Assembly: GCA_028622995.1 (NCBI GenBank)
Contig: JAJQJQ010000056.1
Coordinates: forward strand, 1,178,001 to 1,242,000
Source: Panagrolaimus kolymaensis
Lineage: Eukaryota; Nematoda; Chromadorea; Rhabditida; Panagrolaimidae
Length of the DNA: 64,000 nt
Reading direction: 5' to 3'
Shown: positions 1-11,797 of the stretch, one piece after another
How positions within the stretch are numbered: position 1 is the first letter of the stretch
How the letters are laid out: each line of letters begins with the position of its first letter
Program-made: the position numbers and the translations under genes
Notes under the pieces: generated by a model
What the model saw: the letters and a program-made list of their open reading frames with translations, nothing else
What the model was told of the DNA's origin: nothing
Database searches by the model: none

Positions 1-364
1 TTAACGTATCTTTTGAGACAAAAATAAAAAAATTATGTCGATTTTGAAAAAACCGCTGCCCATCCCTATTTATAAGTACACAAAAAAATGTACATATTTT
101 TTCGGATAAGAAAATTTTATTCAAATTTTTATGACTTTATTTTTAAATTTTTTTTACAGTAATTTTTCTCAAGTTCTCGAAGTTACAACCTTTTTTTGGG
201 TTAAAATTCAGTTAGCTTTTTTTCTTACAAATTTTTAATTTTTATTGTTTCTTTTTACTAACAGAGAGCTTCCATTGATTATTAGTTTAAAAATTTTTTT
301 GATTTTTAACTCTCTCATTTCATGATTTTTAACCCTGTGATTCATTGAATTTTAGGCCAATGAT
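1..364. other. AT-rich leader of the Helitron-like gene
   Basis: No coding sequence is recognisable here. A splice-acceptor-like TTTTAG ends at about 355, 9 nt before the first ATG of the giant gene. The reading frame stays open from that acceptor to the ATG, so this could be a trans-splice site or the acceptor of a further upstream exon. The 5' end of the transposon (expected TC for a Helitron) was not found and may lie outside the window. Confidence 0.5.
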
Positions 365-3300
365 ATGAATATGGAAATTGATGATAATTCTATTGACGCA
401 GTTTTTAAACCACGACTTAATGAAAATGTTGAAGGCATGGAAATTGACGAAAAAATTCCAGCACAATCTTTATTAGGAACCCAAATTAATACTCAAGTAT
501 CTGCGACAGCATCTAATGCTTCTGGTGCATCTGATTTGTTTTCATCCGGTGTTTTTGAAAATATTGATGATCCTATGGCACAAATGAATTATCCTGATGT
601 TGCTATTAATTTTGATGATGAAGAAGACATAAATGTTCTTATGGCAAAAAATGAAAGCCTTCAATTAATAGCAGCTTCCATTGAAGATATTACTTCCACG
701 GTATTAACCCGTGCAGAATTAAATGAAGTCAAAAATAATGAATTTATTAATGATCATGTCATTAGTGTTCAATTATACCGGGAACTTATTCTTGAACACG
801 AAGACAAAGTTTTAATGGTTTTACCAGTGTTTTGGAATAATCCAGAAGCTTTTGAAAATTGGGATGCTGAAAAATTAAATGTTCCTAATCGTCTTCCAAC
901 ATATCCAGTGAAAAGCCCAACATTTGAAGATGCTATCATTCTCATGAACATTGGAAATGGCCATTGGTCATTTGCAGTTTTGAACAAGGCATCCAAAACA
1001 TGCACTCATTATTGCAGTCTCAGATGGAAGCTTTCTGACTACCATGAAAAGCACGTTAAAAGAATATGTTATATGCTTACTGGAGTTGAAATGAATATTG
1101 ATATAGCTCCAACTGATAGTTATTACCGACAAGTTGATGGAGTAAATTGTGGCCCATTGAGTGTTATTCTTCCAAAAAGAATTTTGAATAAAGAAAAATT
1201 AGTTTTTGATATTTCCGTGGTGGATCAATGGCGGCAAATGGTGCATGATTACAATATTGGATTCTTAGAATCACTTCCAATTACTCAACAACTAATTGAA
1301 AATATGGATTTGCTATCAAAAAAATCAAAAATTATTGAACGCTATGAATTATCACTACCTGAAACAAATAATACTTTTGAACAAAATATGAGTGAATCAA
1401 AAATATCTGGAATTCTTGAGGATTCTCAACCAACAGCAATTATTGTTCCTTCTAATGACCAACCTTTTCAAGCTTCTGATTTTGCCAATGTGGATGATCC
1501 AGACCTTCGACTGGGTCTATCAAGAGAAAGTTTAAATAGAATTAAAAATGGTGGATATATTGGGGATGGCACTATTATCAAAGAAATTTATCGTACTGTT
1601 ATTAGAGGGTATGAACATGAAAGATTAATGGTTATGCCTTGCAATTGGGTTTCGAGGTATCCTTTTGATAATTGGAGCAGCAACGCAAAAGACAAATTTC
1701 GCCTTCAAACTTACCCTCAATACAGCTCAACTTTTAAATTTGCAATTATACCTATTCATTTTGGCATTCATTGGACATCAGCTATTTTGGATAAGGAACG
1801 AAAAGAATGCACATATATGGATACATTCAAAAATCCTCCTCCAGCAGATATTTATTTAAAATTAAAACGAATGTGTTCTTATTTATGTGGAGGTAATGAA
1901 TGTGAAATAATATATCCCCCAAGCGACAGTTTTTATCAACAAAGAGATGGTGTTGATTGTGGCGCATTGTGTTGTATTTTAATTCATAGATATTTTACTG
2001 GAGAAGATATGGATTTTACCCGTGATATGGTTTTTGCATGGAGACGACAAAGATATAATTATTATCACCCCATAACACCTTTAGTTGATAAACCATCCAC
2101 TCCAACAAAAACTCAAGATGAAATTGAAATTCTTAGTAATGATAAAGGAAAAGATACTATTACAGAAATTAATAATGTAACTATTTCTAAGCAAGATAAT
2201 TCAAAAGTTAATGAACCTCCACCAAAAAAGATTAAATCAGATTTTTCAATCATTGTTACTGCCCCTGATGTCACGCAAGATTTAACGCTACCAGAAAATA
2301 TGGAAATATCGCAAAATTCTTCTAAAGAAAAAAGCGAACAAGATAAAATCGAAGAAAAACGAAAATATGAACGTGAAAGAAAACGATCCCAACGTAATCG
2401 ATTTAAATCCCCCTCTGTGATAAAGTCTCATGATAAACCAGCAAATAAAGGTTCAAAGTTTCAAGCAGAAGAGACCTTAACTCCAACAAGAAAATCAGTA
2501 AGTTATTTTAAGAAAATTAGATGTATTTAATTTATAAAAAAATTGTTCTATTTTTAGATTCGAAGCACACCCAAAGTTATTAATTTAATTTCGCAACTAA
2601 ATTTAACAGATTATGAATTCCTTGATATTTCAAATCAACCGATTAATAAGTAAGTTATCCTAAAAATATTTAATTTTAATTTACAATTTTATGGTTTTAA
2701 TGAAACTTAAAGAGAAAAAAAGCATTCTAATTAATATTATTTTTAGAATTCGTCAACAATTCCAATCTGCTCTTGAATTGAACAAAGCGACTTGTGGATT
2801 ATCAAAAGCAATTCAAGGGTTATTAAAATTAGCTGAAATGAAAATTGTACTTTCAAATGATGAAATTCAAAATTTCATTAAAATAATCCCTAAAAATATG
2901 ATTGATGGATGGAAAAAAAATTCAAATGAAAGAAAGCAGTTCCTAATTGATCGATTAAAATATCAAAAAAATTTTAATTTAAATAATCACTTGGATCTAA
3001 TTAATGCTTCTACCACCATCAAAAATCAAATTACTCAATATAAGGATTTACAAACAGAAGATAAAGGATTAACAATCTTGGGATTCCTTATGGATGCTAT
3101 TAGTAATTTAGACCCTAAACTTTTAACTGCACAAAGAATTACTGAATTTATGGAAGAAATCCTTAAATCTATGAATATGCTAAATGACATTCAAGAAGTG
3201 ATGTGGAAAGCTTTCATGCCAATAAAAGAAAGTTTGCGATGTATACTTCACCAAAAAATAATAGGTTCTCGTGGAACTGAAGATTATTTTAATCGATCAA

Positions 3301-6300
3301 TTCTTGGTTTTTCTTTCCATTCAATAAAAAGAAAGTGTCAATCAGAAGATATTCCGCTTATTACCGAAATTTTTGATGAAGTTTATCAAAATTTTATGAA
3401 TAAAGATGAAACTGGAAATTACAAATTTATTCATCCAGGTCGCGCAACAACCTTAAAATCTGAAAAAAGTAAGTATATGTGGAATTATTCGTTTGAACCA
3501 AAGATACAAAAAGATGATGCTGAAAATAATTCTAAAATTAATGAAACATCAACACTGATGGATGATACGCAAGATGAAATTTCTCAGCAAGTTGAAAATG
3601 AAGAAGCTTTAAAATATTTAAAAAATGCGATAGCTGAAGAAAATAATGTCAATTTTAATAATCCTAAGGCAAATATGGCAGCTGATGTTTATTTTGCATG
3701 TACCCGAGCCAAAATGTGCAATGAAGAATGTCCACAGGTTAATCCAGGGCTTGGTGAAGGATTATATTACGCAATTAAACGAATTACTCAATGTACAAAA
3801 TATGATATAATTCCAACAATGGCAAAATTTGAGTTAAATTGGTTTTCAATTATAAATAATCATGCGCCATGTTTTCAAGGATTACGAACTTTACAAAGGA
3901 TACTTCGAAATATTCATGGAATTATTGGGATAATCGATAAATGTCAAAAATGCTTAGCAGAATGTAATTATTCATTACTTTTAAAGCTTTCTAGTGGAAA
4001 TATAATTCCAAAAGAACAAAGACGATTATTATGGCTTAACACTTTAACTCCTTCTCCTTTACAAACCGAACAAGTAGCGGAAAAGGAATATGGAAAGTTG
4101 TTAAAAAAATTTGAAGAGGAAGATAAAGATGTTTTTGAAAAATCATGCCAAATTTGTCAACGACTGACAACACAATCGAAATATAGCGAATTATCAGTGA
4201 ATCATCCTATTTTTCAAGCTTTTGAAGATTTAGTTTTGGAAGTACCAAGAATGGATGAAAATAATTTACAAGTATTTGGTATTTGTTCACATTGTAAAAC
4301 ATATATGAATAATGGAAAAATTCCGCTTTATGCAACAGCTAATGGTTTAAATGTTGATGAGATGCCAGAAGAATTTAGTGATATGAATGCAATGGAATGG
4401 GCTTTGATAAAACTGAAACGACCTTTAATGTCTTTTACAAATGTTCAACCTCTATCTGGATATAATGCTAACCCTCTCCCTCATATGCATGGTACCATGG
4501 TGCATATCATGAACCCAATTGAAGAAAATGTTTCATATCTTGCTAATACATTACCTTCACTACCAAATGCTCTAGGCATAGTTATTAATGTACGGTGGAA
4601 CCCTGAAAAACCATTTGGAAAGTTTGTTAGATTAAACAAAATGTTAAATTGTTTAAAATGGTTAGAAGTAAATAATCGACATTATCATGGCATAACTATT
4701 GATCCACAATTTCGTTTTACTAATGCATCCGTATTCTTTGAAAAAGAAGCAACCCAAGAACAACTTAATAATTTAATTGATTTATCAAATGCTCCAGAAA
4801 AACCGACTTTAATTATCGATGAAACATTAGCGCATATTGATAAAAATGCAAATATTGGAGGTACAACGCTTCAAAATTATCTTCTACAAAAAATGAACCC
4901 AGATAATCTTTCAAAGTTTAATGAAAAAGAAATGGATGAAGAATGTTTCCCCGAAATTCATTTAACCGGTTGTTTTGGTATTGATTGGCCAAGGCAACAA
5001 AAACTTAGAAATGCTGATTACATGACTGCTAGAGCTTTACATTCATCAAGAGCTTTTGCCTTAAAAGAATATATTGCATGGTGTAAATCAAGAAAAGATG
5101 TCACCGCAATTCATGGACCGGTTTCTGTTCAATTTCGTGAAATTAAAAACCGAGTGGAAACATCTGATTTATTGAGATGCCTGAATTCAGGAAATTATGA
5201 TGTTTTGGTGGATGCAGTTTCAACCACACCTTTTAAATCGTTAATAGGTTCTTATGATCATACCATAAACATGAGACATAAATTAACGACAATGGTTGAG
5301 TGAGTTTAAATTTCTATTTAAAAAAATAAAAGAAAATAATTTATAATTTTTTTATAGCTATTTTGGACCTTTTCAAATTTATTTGACTTTGAATCCAGCT
5401 GAATGGGATTGGGAAAATTTGAAGCATGCCATACGATGCATTTATCAAATCCCAAATGAACAAGCAATAGATGTAGCTCATTGGAATAAAAAAGATCCCT
5501 ACATATTTGCTCATTACTTCCATAATAGATTGCTGAAGTTTCTAAGAAATGTTATCTTAGTTGCTGATGGACCTTTTGGTGAAATCATACACGATTTCCG
5601 ACATTATGAATGGCAAGGCCGAGGAACTTCGCATTGTCATATGGTTTTATGGTCGAATGAACATACAACTTTTGATGGAACCAATGAAGCAGAAGTAATT
5701 AAGAAAATTGATTCAACAATTACTGTTCGAATACCCGACCCCGTTAAAGAACCAAAAGGACATCGATTAGTAACGAAAAATCAAGTTCATCGTTGTACAG
5801 GTAAAAAAAAAAGAATACAAAAAATAAAAATAATTCTTTTCCTTTTTTCAGAATCTTGTATTAAACCTCGAAAAATTAAGAGTGTTACTCATCAAATGTG
5901 TCGATATGGATTTCCACATGAGCCATCACCTTACACTTATTTAAATCAAAAAGATGGAAAATTTGAAATTCAACCTGGTAAAAATATCAAAGAATATTTT
6001 TTGAGAAGATCCGATGAAGAAATTAACATTAATGCGTACAACATGGCAGTTATATTAGGGTGGCAAGGCAATGTGGATATTCAAATGATCTGTTCATCAG
6101 ATATGAATGATATTATAAATTATATTACATCTTATATTTCTAAACAAGAAACAGCCAGAAAAAATCAACAAGAATTTTCTGAAATGCTCGCTGCAGGTTT
6201 AACTGCTGGAATAATGATGTCAGTGGCTTTTCGATTCCTTAATGCTCGTTTGATAGGATTAATTGAAGTTGCCCATCATATTCTTCAACAACCAACTTAT

Positions 6301-9300
6301 CAAGCATCTTGTGGCGGTGTATTCCTTCCAGCGGATCCTGCAGATAAACGAAGAAAACGAGTAAACCCATGTATTAAATTAGGAGAAGCTACAGCAGAAA
6401 ATGTTTATCAAGCAACGTTAATTAATAACCATTATCCTGATCGGCCAAAAGAATTACATCCATTTTCTTTATTTAATATAAAAACAATGTTTGATATTGA
6501 AATTAAAAGAAATAACCGCCTAAAAAATATCAATGTCGACGATTTATTAGATATGGATGATAATTTTTCTATTAATGATTATCTCGATCAAGAGAGTCAA
6601 AATGAATTTTCTGGAGAAGAAGAAGAAACTCAAATTTTAAAAGATAAACGTTTAGCAATTGATAAAAATTCAACTGCTCCAATAGGAACTCAAGAACCTA
6701 AAGAAGCTGAGATTACATGTCACAAAAATAATGATGAAGTAATAATGAATTCAATTGATGGAAAAAATCATGATTCATTAATGGAAATCGAAATGGAAAA
6801 TGCATTAATGCCATCACAAGATAATTTTAAACAACCATCAATGAATATTTTTCAACAAATTCATAATGAAAATCTAGTTGATCAAATTCGCATATTTCGA
6901 AATCTTTATGAAAATAACCGCACAAGTGTAAGTCAAGACGTTGCTGATGAACATGTTGATTTTATGATTCGTTGTATTTATGAATCTGTGACTAATTCGA
7001 ATGTAGCAGTTTATCTTCCTACAGGTTTTTATGCGGCATATCAACCCAATTTTCTTCTCAATTATAACATAAAGAAAACAACAAAAATACTTTTTCCCTT
7101 TGTTGTTGGGTACCATTGGTGTATGTTTGTGTATGATATTAATCAAAATAAAATTCATCATATTGATCCATTTGGTAATCAAAAATCTTTTTCAAATCTG
7201 CATGACCAAATTATGAGAAAATTAATTTTAAATATTAATGGTCTAATTCCAAATCCTACGAAATCTTATCCTAAATTTAACGCTTGTTTTGTTCAAAAAA
7301 ATGGTGATACAATTAATTGTGGGGCCTACATAATTGCTTATTGCGAATATTTGATAAGAGGTTTAAAATTGGAAGATCAAAGAAACTTTAATATTTTAAA
7401 TTATAAATTACGAATGATTCAAATTTTTAATGAAATAATGGAAACTAGTGCAATTCCGATGGAAATTTTAAATAATTTATCAGATGTTATTAATCAAGTT
7501 CAAAATAATTCATCCACAAATCAACCAAAATTGCCATCTCAATCAAAAGTTGAATCTCAAGCAAAAGTTGATAAAAACGAAACAGAAGTTTTAAAACACA
7601 AACTTTACACTCAACAAAATTATCAACCCACAAATAAAGAACTTCAAAAGCAAAATGTGTATGGCGGCAATCCATTTTTAAAAAGCAATTATCATGTTTT
7701 TAATACAGAATCACCTGTATTTTGCCATAACAAAATGACAGAAAAAGTTATTCCTATTAATAATTCACATGTCAAATTTGTAAAACGAAGAAAGCCTGTT
7801 GTGGTTAGATTTTATATTCCAATAATAAATGAAGAAGATGAAATTACAATGGAAAATTTCTACCATCGTCTTTGTTTAATATTCAAACCATGGGTAAATG
7901 AAGCTGATATTTCACCCCTAAATGGTAGTTATGCAAATTTGTGGAATGATTATTTTACAAACTTGAGAGAAAATAATCCTGAAGCTGCAGCCGATATTGA
8001 TCGACTTATAATGTCAAAGCAAAAACGATTAAAGGTTCAATTGGAAAATGCAACCAATCGACGAATGTATGAGCTATTAGAAGAACAAGATTGTGATATT
8101 GATCCTGTTGATGATCAAGAATTTCAAAAAATTGTTGTTCCATTGTCAACTACAAAAGTAGATAAAAAGAAATTGGATGAAGATATAGCCAATTTAAATA
8201 AAAAGCAAAAAAGTATTTTTGATAATACAACAACAAAAATCAAACAACAAGAAGAATGGAAACCTGAATCAAAAACAGCTCAACCAGATCAAATTCTTGA
8301 ATATATTAGTGGCCTTGCTGGAACGGGGAAATCCACATTGGTTCATACTTTAGCAACTAATATTATTTACCAATATCAAATTGCTGGTTCCAATTATGAT
8401 AGTCCACCAGTAATTTTAGCAGCTCCTACAGCTCTTGCTGCAATTCTTATTGGTGGAAATACTATCCATCATACTCTTGGAATTACTCGAGAAAGTGTGA
8501 ATCACAAGCCGATGAGCAAATCAACCGCTTCAAAACTAAATTTATTATTTGCAAAATGTAAACTTCTTATTATCGATGAAGTGAGCATGGTTGGAAGTTC
8601 TTTATTAGCCCGCATCAGTCTTCGTTTACAAGAAATAACAGGTTGTGATAAAAAACCATTTGGTGGTATCAATGTTATTTTATTAGGCGATTTATGTCAA
8701 CTCCCGCCAGTATTAGATGGACAAGTGTTTACGGAAATCACTCAAAAACAAGCAGACCGATATTTTAATCATATGGGTGCTGGTATCAACCTTTGGAGAT
8801 ACTTCAATTATAATGAGCTTGAAGAAAACATGCGGCAAAAAGATGACCTTAAATATGCACAAATACTTGAAAATTTCCGAATTGGATGTGCAACTGAAGA
8901 AAATTATAAGGAACTTGAAGATAAAATAATTCCACAAGCAAAAATATCTCCAATGACGATGGATGATATGGCAAAATATTATATTGATTTACTTAAACGT
9001 GATCCAAAAGCCTTAGCTTTATTTCCAAGAAAACTTGATGGAGCTGCTTTTAATAATGCTGTAATGAATCGTCTTGGTTTACAAGTCATTACTATAACAG
9101 CTGATGATAGCAATCCAAAATTAAAAACGTATGTTTAAATTTATAAAAAAACATATTTTAAAAACCACTAAACTTTTTAATTTTTTAGCGCCGATAATCA
9201 ATCAAAACCTTGGCAAAAGAAAGAAGGTTCAAAGAAATTCGATTTTACAACAAAATTAAAAAACGATTTAGCAAAAAATAATGATATTCAAAAACTTGAT

Positions 9301-10994
9301 GAAAATAAAGAGAAATCTAAAGAAAATGTGGGAGAAATTCCAATCGAAGAAGATGATGAAAAAACTTTAAGAAAACAACTTGGAAGTAAAACAGCAGCAT
9401 TGCCAGAAATTTTAAAAGTTGCAATTGGTTGTCGTGTAATGTTAAGAAATAATATTGATGTTGCTCGTGGATTAGTTAATGGGGCTATTGGATATTTAAG
9501 AACTATAATATCTACTGATCGACCCCATATGGATGATAAAAACCGTGTTCATGAAGATACTTTAAACATTGAATTCGACCATCTTCCTGGCCAATTAATT
9601 CCAATTTCAAGAGAAACAGCTGTATACCACACAGACAAAACTAATTCGAAGCAAGTCACCCGTCGTCAATTTCCTATCCAAGTTGCATATGCTTGTACAA
9701 TTCATAAAGCTCAAGGATGCACATGTAATAATGTTTTGTTATTCTTGAAAGATTGTTTTGCAGGAGGACAAGCTTATGTGGCATTATCAAGAGTAAAAAA
9801 TCTCAAGGGCCTTCATCTTGCTTATTTTGAAAGAAGATGTATGATGGTGAATAAAGAAGCTGTTAAAGAATACAATAGGCTTCGAACATTAAATAAAATG
9901 CCATTATTACCTCAACCAACTTCAAATATTCCAAAAACAACGTCAAATATCCAACCGCCTCCTCCAGCAAAAGAACTATCAAAAGCCGTTGCAGCTCCAC
10001 ATTCAATCCCTCCAAAACCAGCAATGGGAACTATTCATCAAGATCATGAAGGAGAAATTTTAAAATTGTCATTGGTTAATGGTGATAGATTTTTATCATT
10101 TGCAAACTCCTCTTTGCAAATTTTGAGGCAAATACCGGAATTTATGGAATTCCTAAAGAAACATCCAAATGATAATGAAATTCTCACCGAATTATCAAGT
10201 ATTTATTTGGCTTTGGGAACAAATCGAACACCAGATGCTACAAAATTAAAGCAACTTTTTACAACAGAGCAAGAAGAAGCTGATCCATGGGATTTTATTC
10301 AATGGATTTTTGATAATTGTAATGATGATTTTAAAAATCAATTTTTATTCAACATTAGCGATTATTACACATGTGATAATTGTAAAGAGGTAATTGGAGC
10401 TTAACAAAAACAAAATAAAACTTTAAAAAAACAAAATAATAATGTTTTAGAAAACCAGACATGATATTCCAAATTCCATGGTCCTTGAGTTACCATTAGT
10501 CAAAGAAAGCGCAAAGCCAAAAACATTTAGTGAAATTTTAGAATTATTAAAGCATCGACAAAATAACATTCATTGTCGAAAATGTAATATACTTGGATTA
10601 CACAATGTTGAAAGAACTATTTCGTGGCCAACAATTAATAAACAGCGCTATCTTTTTGTTAAACTTGAAAGATACAATGCAAATAATGGAATAGTTAATG
10701 AGGCAAAAATTCAAGGTCATAAAGCACATCAACAAAGCATTCAAAGTTTGTAAAATATCATTTTTTTAAATAATAATTCCCTTTTCAGATAAAAAATGGA
10801 GTCTAATCGGAGCTATACAACAACCATTTGGAAGTAAAAACACAGGAAGTTTTACAGCATGGTTACGAGATAATGTTGAAAAAAAAGTGACATGGGAAAA
10901 CATAAATGATGAATGTTCGAAAAAATACAGCAAAATAACTGATAATTTACATAGGATTTACCTATTATTGTATAACCAATTCACCACGAAATAA
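365..10994 (+). CDS. Giant Helitron-like Rep/helicase with three Ulp1 domains and a USP-like domain
   Basis: Rolling-circle transposon replicase, expected to nick and unwind DNA in the nucleus. Joined exons: 365-2497, 2558-2649, 2747-5299, 5358-5800, 5852-9128, 9189-10389, 10451-10715, 10789-10994, about 3,389 aa with no stop. Order: Ulp1/C48-like domain 1 (aa ~112-280; His ~199, Cys ~261), domain 2 (~390-560; His ~468, Asp ~485, Cys ~532), a CxxC...CxxC DUF6570-like segment (~1209-1260), Helitron-like N region and Rep with GRGTSHCH (~1679) and two-Tyr YITSYISK (~1830), Ulp1-like domain 3 (His ~2160, Asp ~2178, Cys ~2229), PIF1 helicase (Walker A GLAGTGKST ~2561, Walker B LLIIDE ~2644, GDLCQLPPV, IHKAQG, YVALSR ~3028), and a USP-like fold (~3123-3389) without its catalytic Cys and His. 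Rep and helicase are conserved, so identity is firm; the roles of the protease-like domains are inferred. The start could lie further upstream. Confidence 0.93.
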
Positions 10995-11257
10995 CCACAA
11001 TCTTTTCTAATTTCATTAATTGCAAAATTTTATTATGCCAAAAATATTTTTAAATATCATTAAAAATAATTTTATTAAATAACTAAACTTTATATAGTTG
11101 AATGTGATTAGTAAATTAATTTTAATTTTTTGAAATTTATGAATATTTAATTTAACATTTTTGCATAATTTATATTATAAAAAGATTACTAAAAATCATA
11201 AAAAATAATTAATATAATAAATTTAATTAAAACTGTTCATTTAAAAAATAAAAATAA

Positions 11258-11325
11258 TGAGGATTCGAACCTATGAGTTCAAAATCACAAAATTTCCGCC
11301 TTTGCCGCCTACACCACACAAACGA
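11258..11325 (-). repeat. tRNA-derived relic with Pol III A and B boxes
   Basis: Read on the minus strand, an A-box-like TGGTGTAGGCGG (11305-11316) precedes a perfect B-box-like GGTTCGAATCC (11261-11271) at tRNA-like spacing. The acceptor and anticodon stems do not pair convincingly, so this is not a clean tRNA gene. A tRNA pseudogene or the head of a tRNA-derived SINE fits best. Confidence 0.45.
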
Positions 11326-11700
11326 TAAGTAATAATTAACTTCAGGTAATGATATTTTTACTCAAAATCAAAATATTTAAATTTCTATAGCGGCATACAT
11401 CTATTTTTATGTGGTTTTTTTTAAAGTTAGCTTACTCATAGAGGTAATTGAGGGTGGAGAAAACGATTTTTATATCCAAAATATAGGGTAAAATTGCTGC
11501 ATCGCTCAGCGGGACATTGTTACCAGTGCTGATTTTTCGGTTTGATGAAATTACTATATCTAACCCTCTATTTTTTTTACAGATTCGTAAATGCGACGAA
11601 AAATTGACCCTAGAGAGCCCTCTAATATCAACAAAATTGCGAGAAATAAAAAAAATCATAAATTTCGGTTAACAGATCGGGCGTTCTCATTCCTAAAACA

Positions 11701-11731
11701 GCCGCACCCCTCGCTTCGCTCGGGGTGCGGC
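11701..11731. repeat. GC-rich perfect hairpin (10-bp stem)
   Basis: Left arm gccgcacccc (11701-11710) and right arm ggggtgcggc (11722-11731) pair perfectly around an 11-nt loop. The surroundings are very AT-rich. Helitrons carry a GC-rich hairpin close to the 3' terminus, so this may mark the end of the element, although CTRR is not seen directly after it. It could equally belong to a small unrelated repeat. Confidence 0.6.
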
Positions 11732-11797
11732 GGGATTTTCAAAAAATAAAAATAAAATAAAAGACAAATTTATTTTTTTCATTTTGTTTATTTTTAG

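Larger units (their letters stand above)
10995..11797. other. Non-coding 3' flank of the Helitron-like gene
   Basis: AT-rich sequence containing a Pol III-type box pair (11258-11325), one copy of the 12-mer CTATAGCGGCAT (11385-11396), and a GC-rich hairpin (11701-11731). It is probably the transposon's 3' end plus the intron upstream of the next host exon. No CTRR terminus could be assigned with confidence. Confidence 0.5.

Noticed and set aside
365..10994. Possibility that the giant gene is a virus or Polinton rather than a Helitron
   Set aside because: HUH plus two-Tyr Rep joined to a PIF1 helicase is Helitron architecture; no capsid, polymerase B or integrase motif is present.
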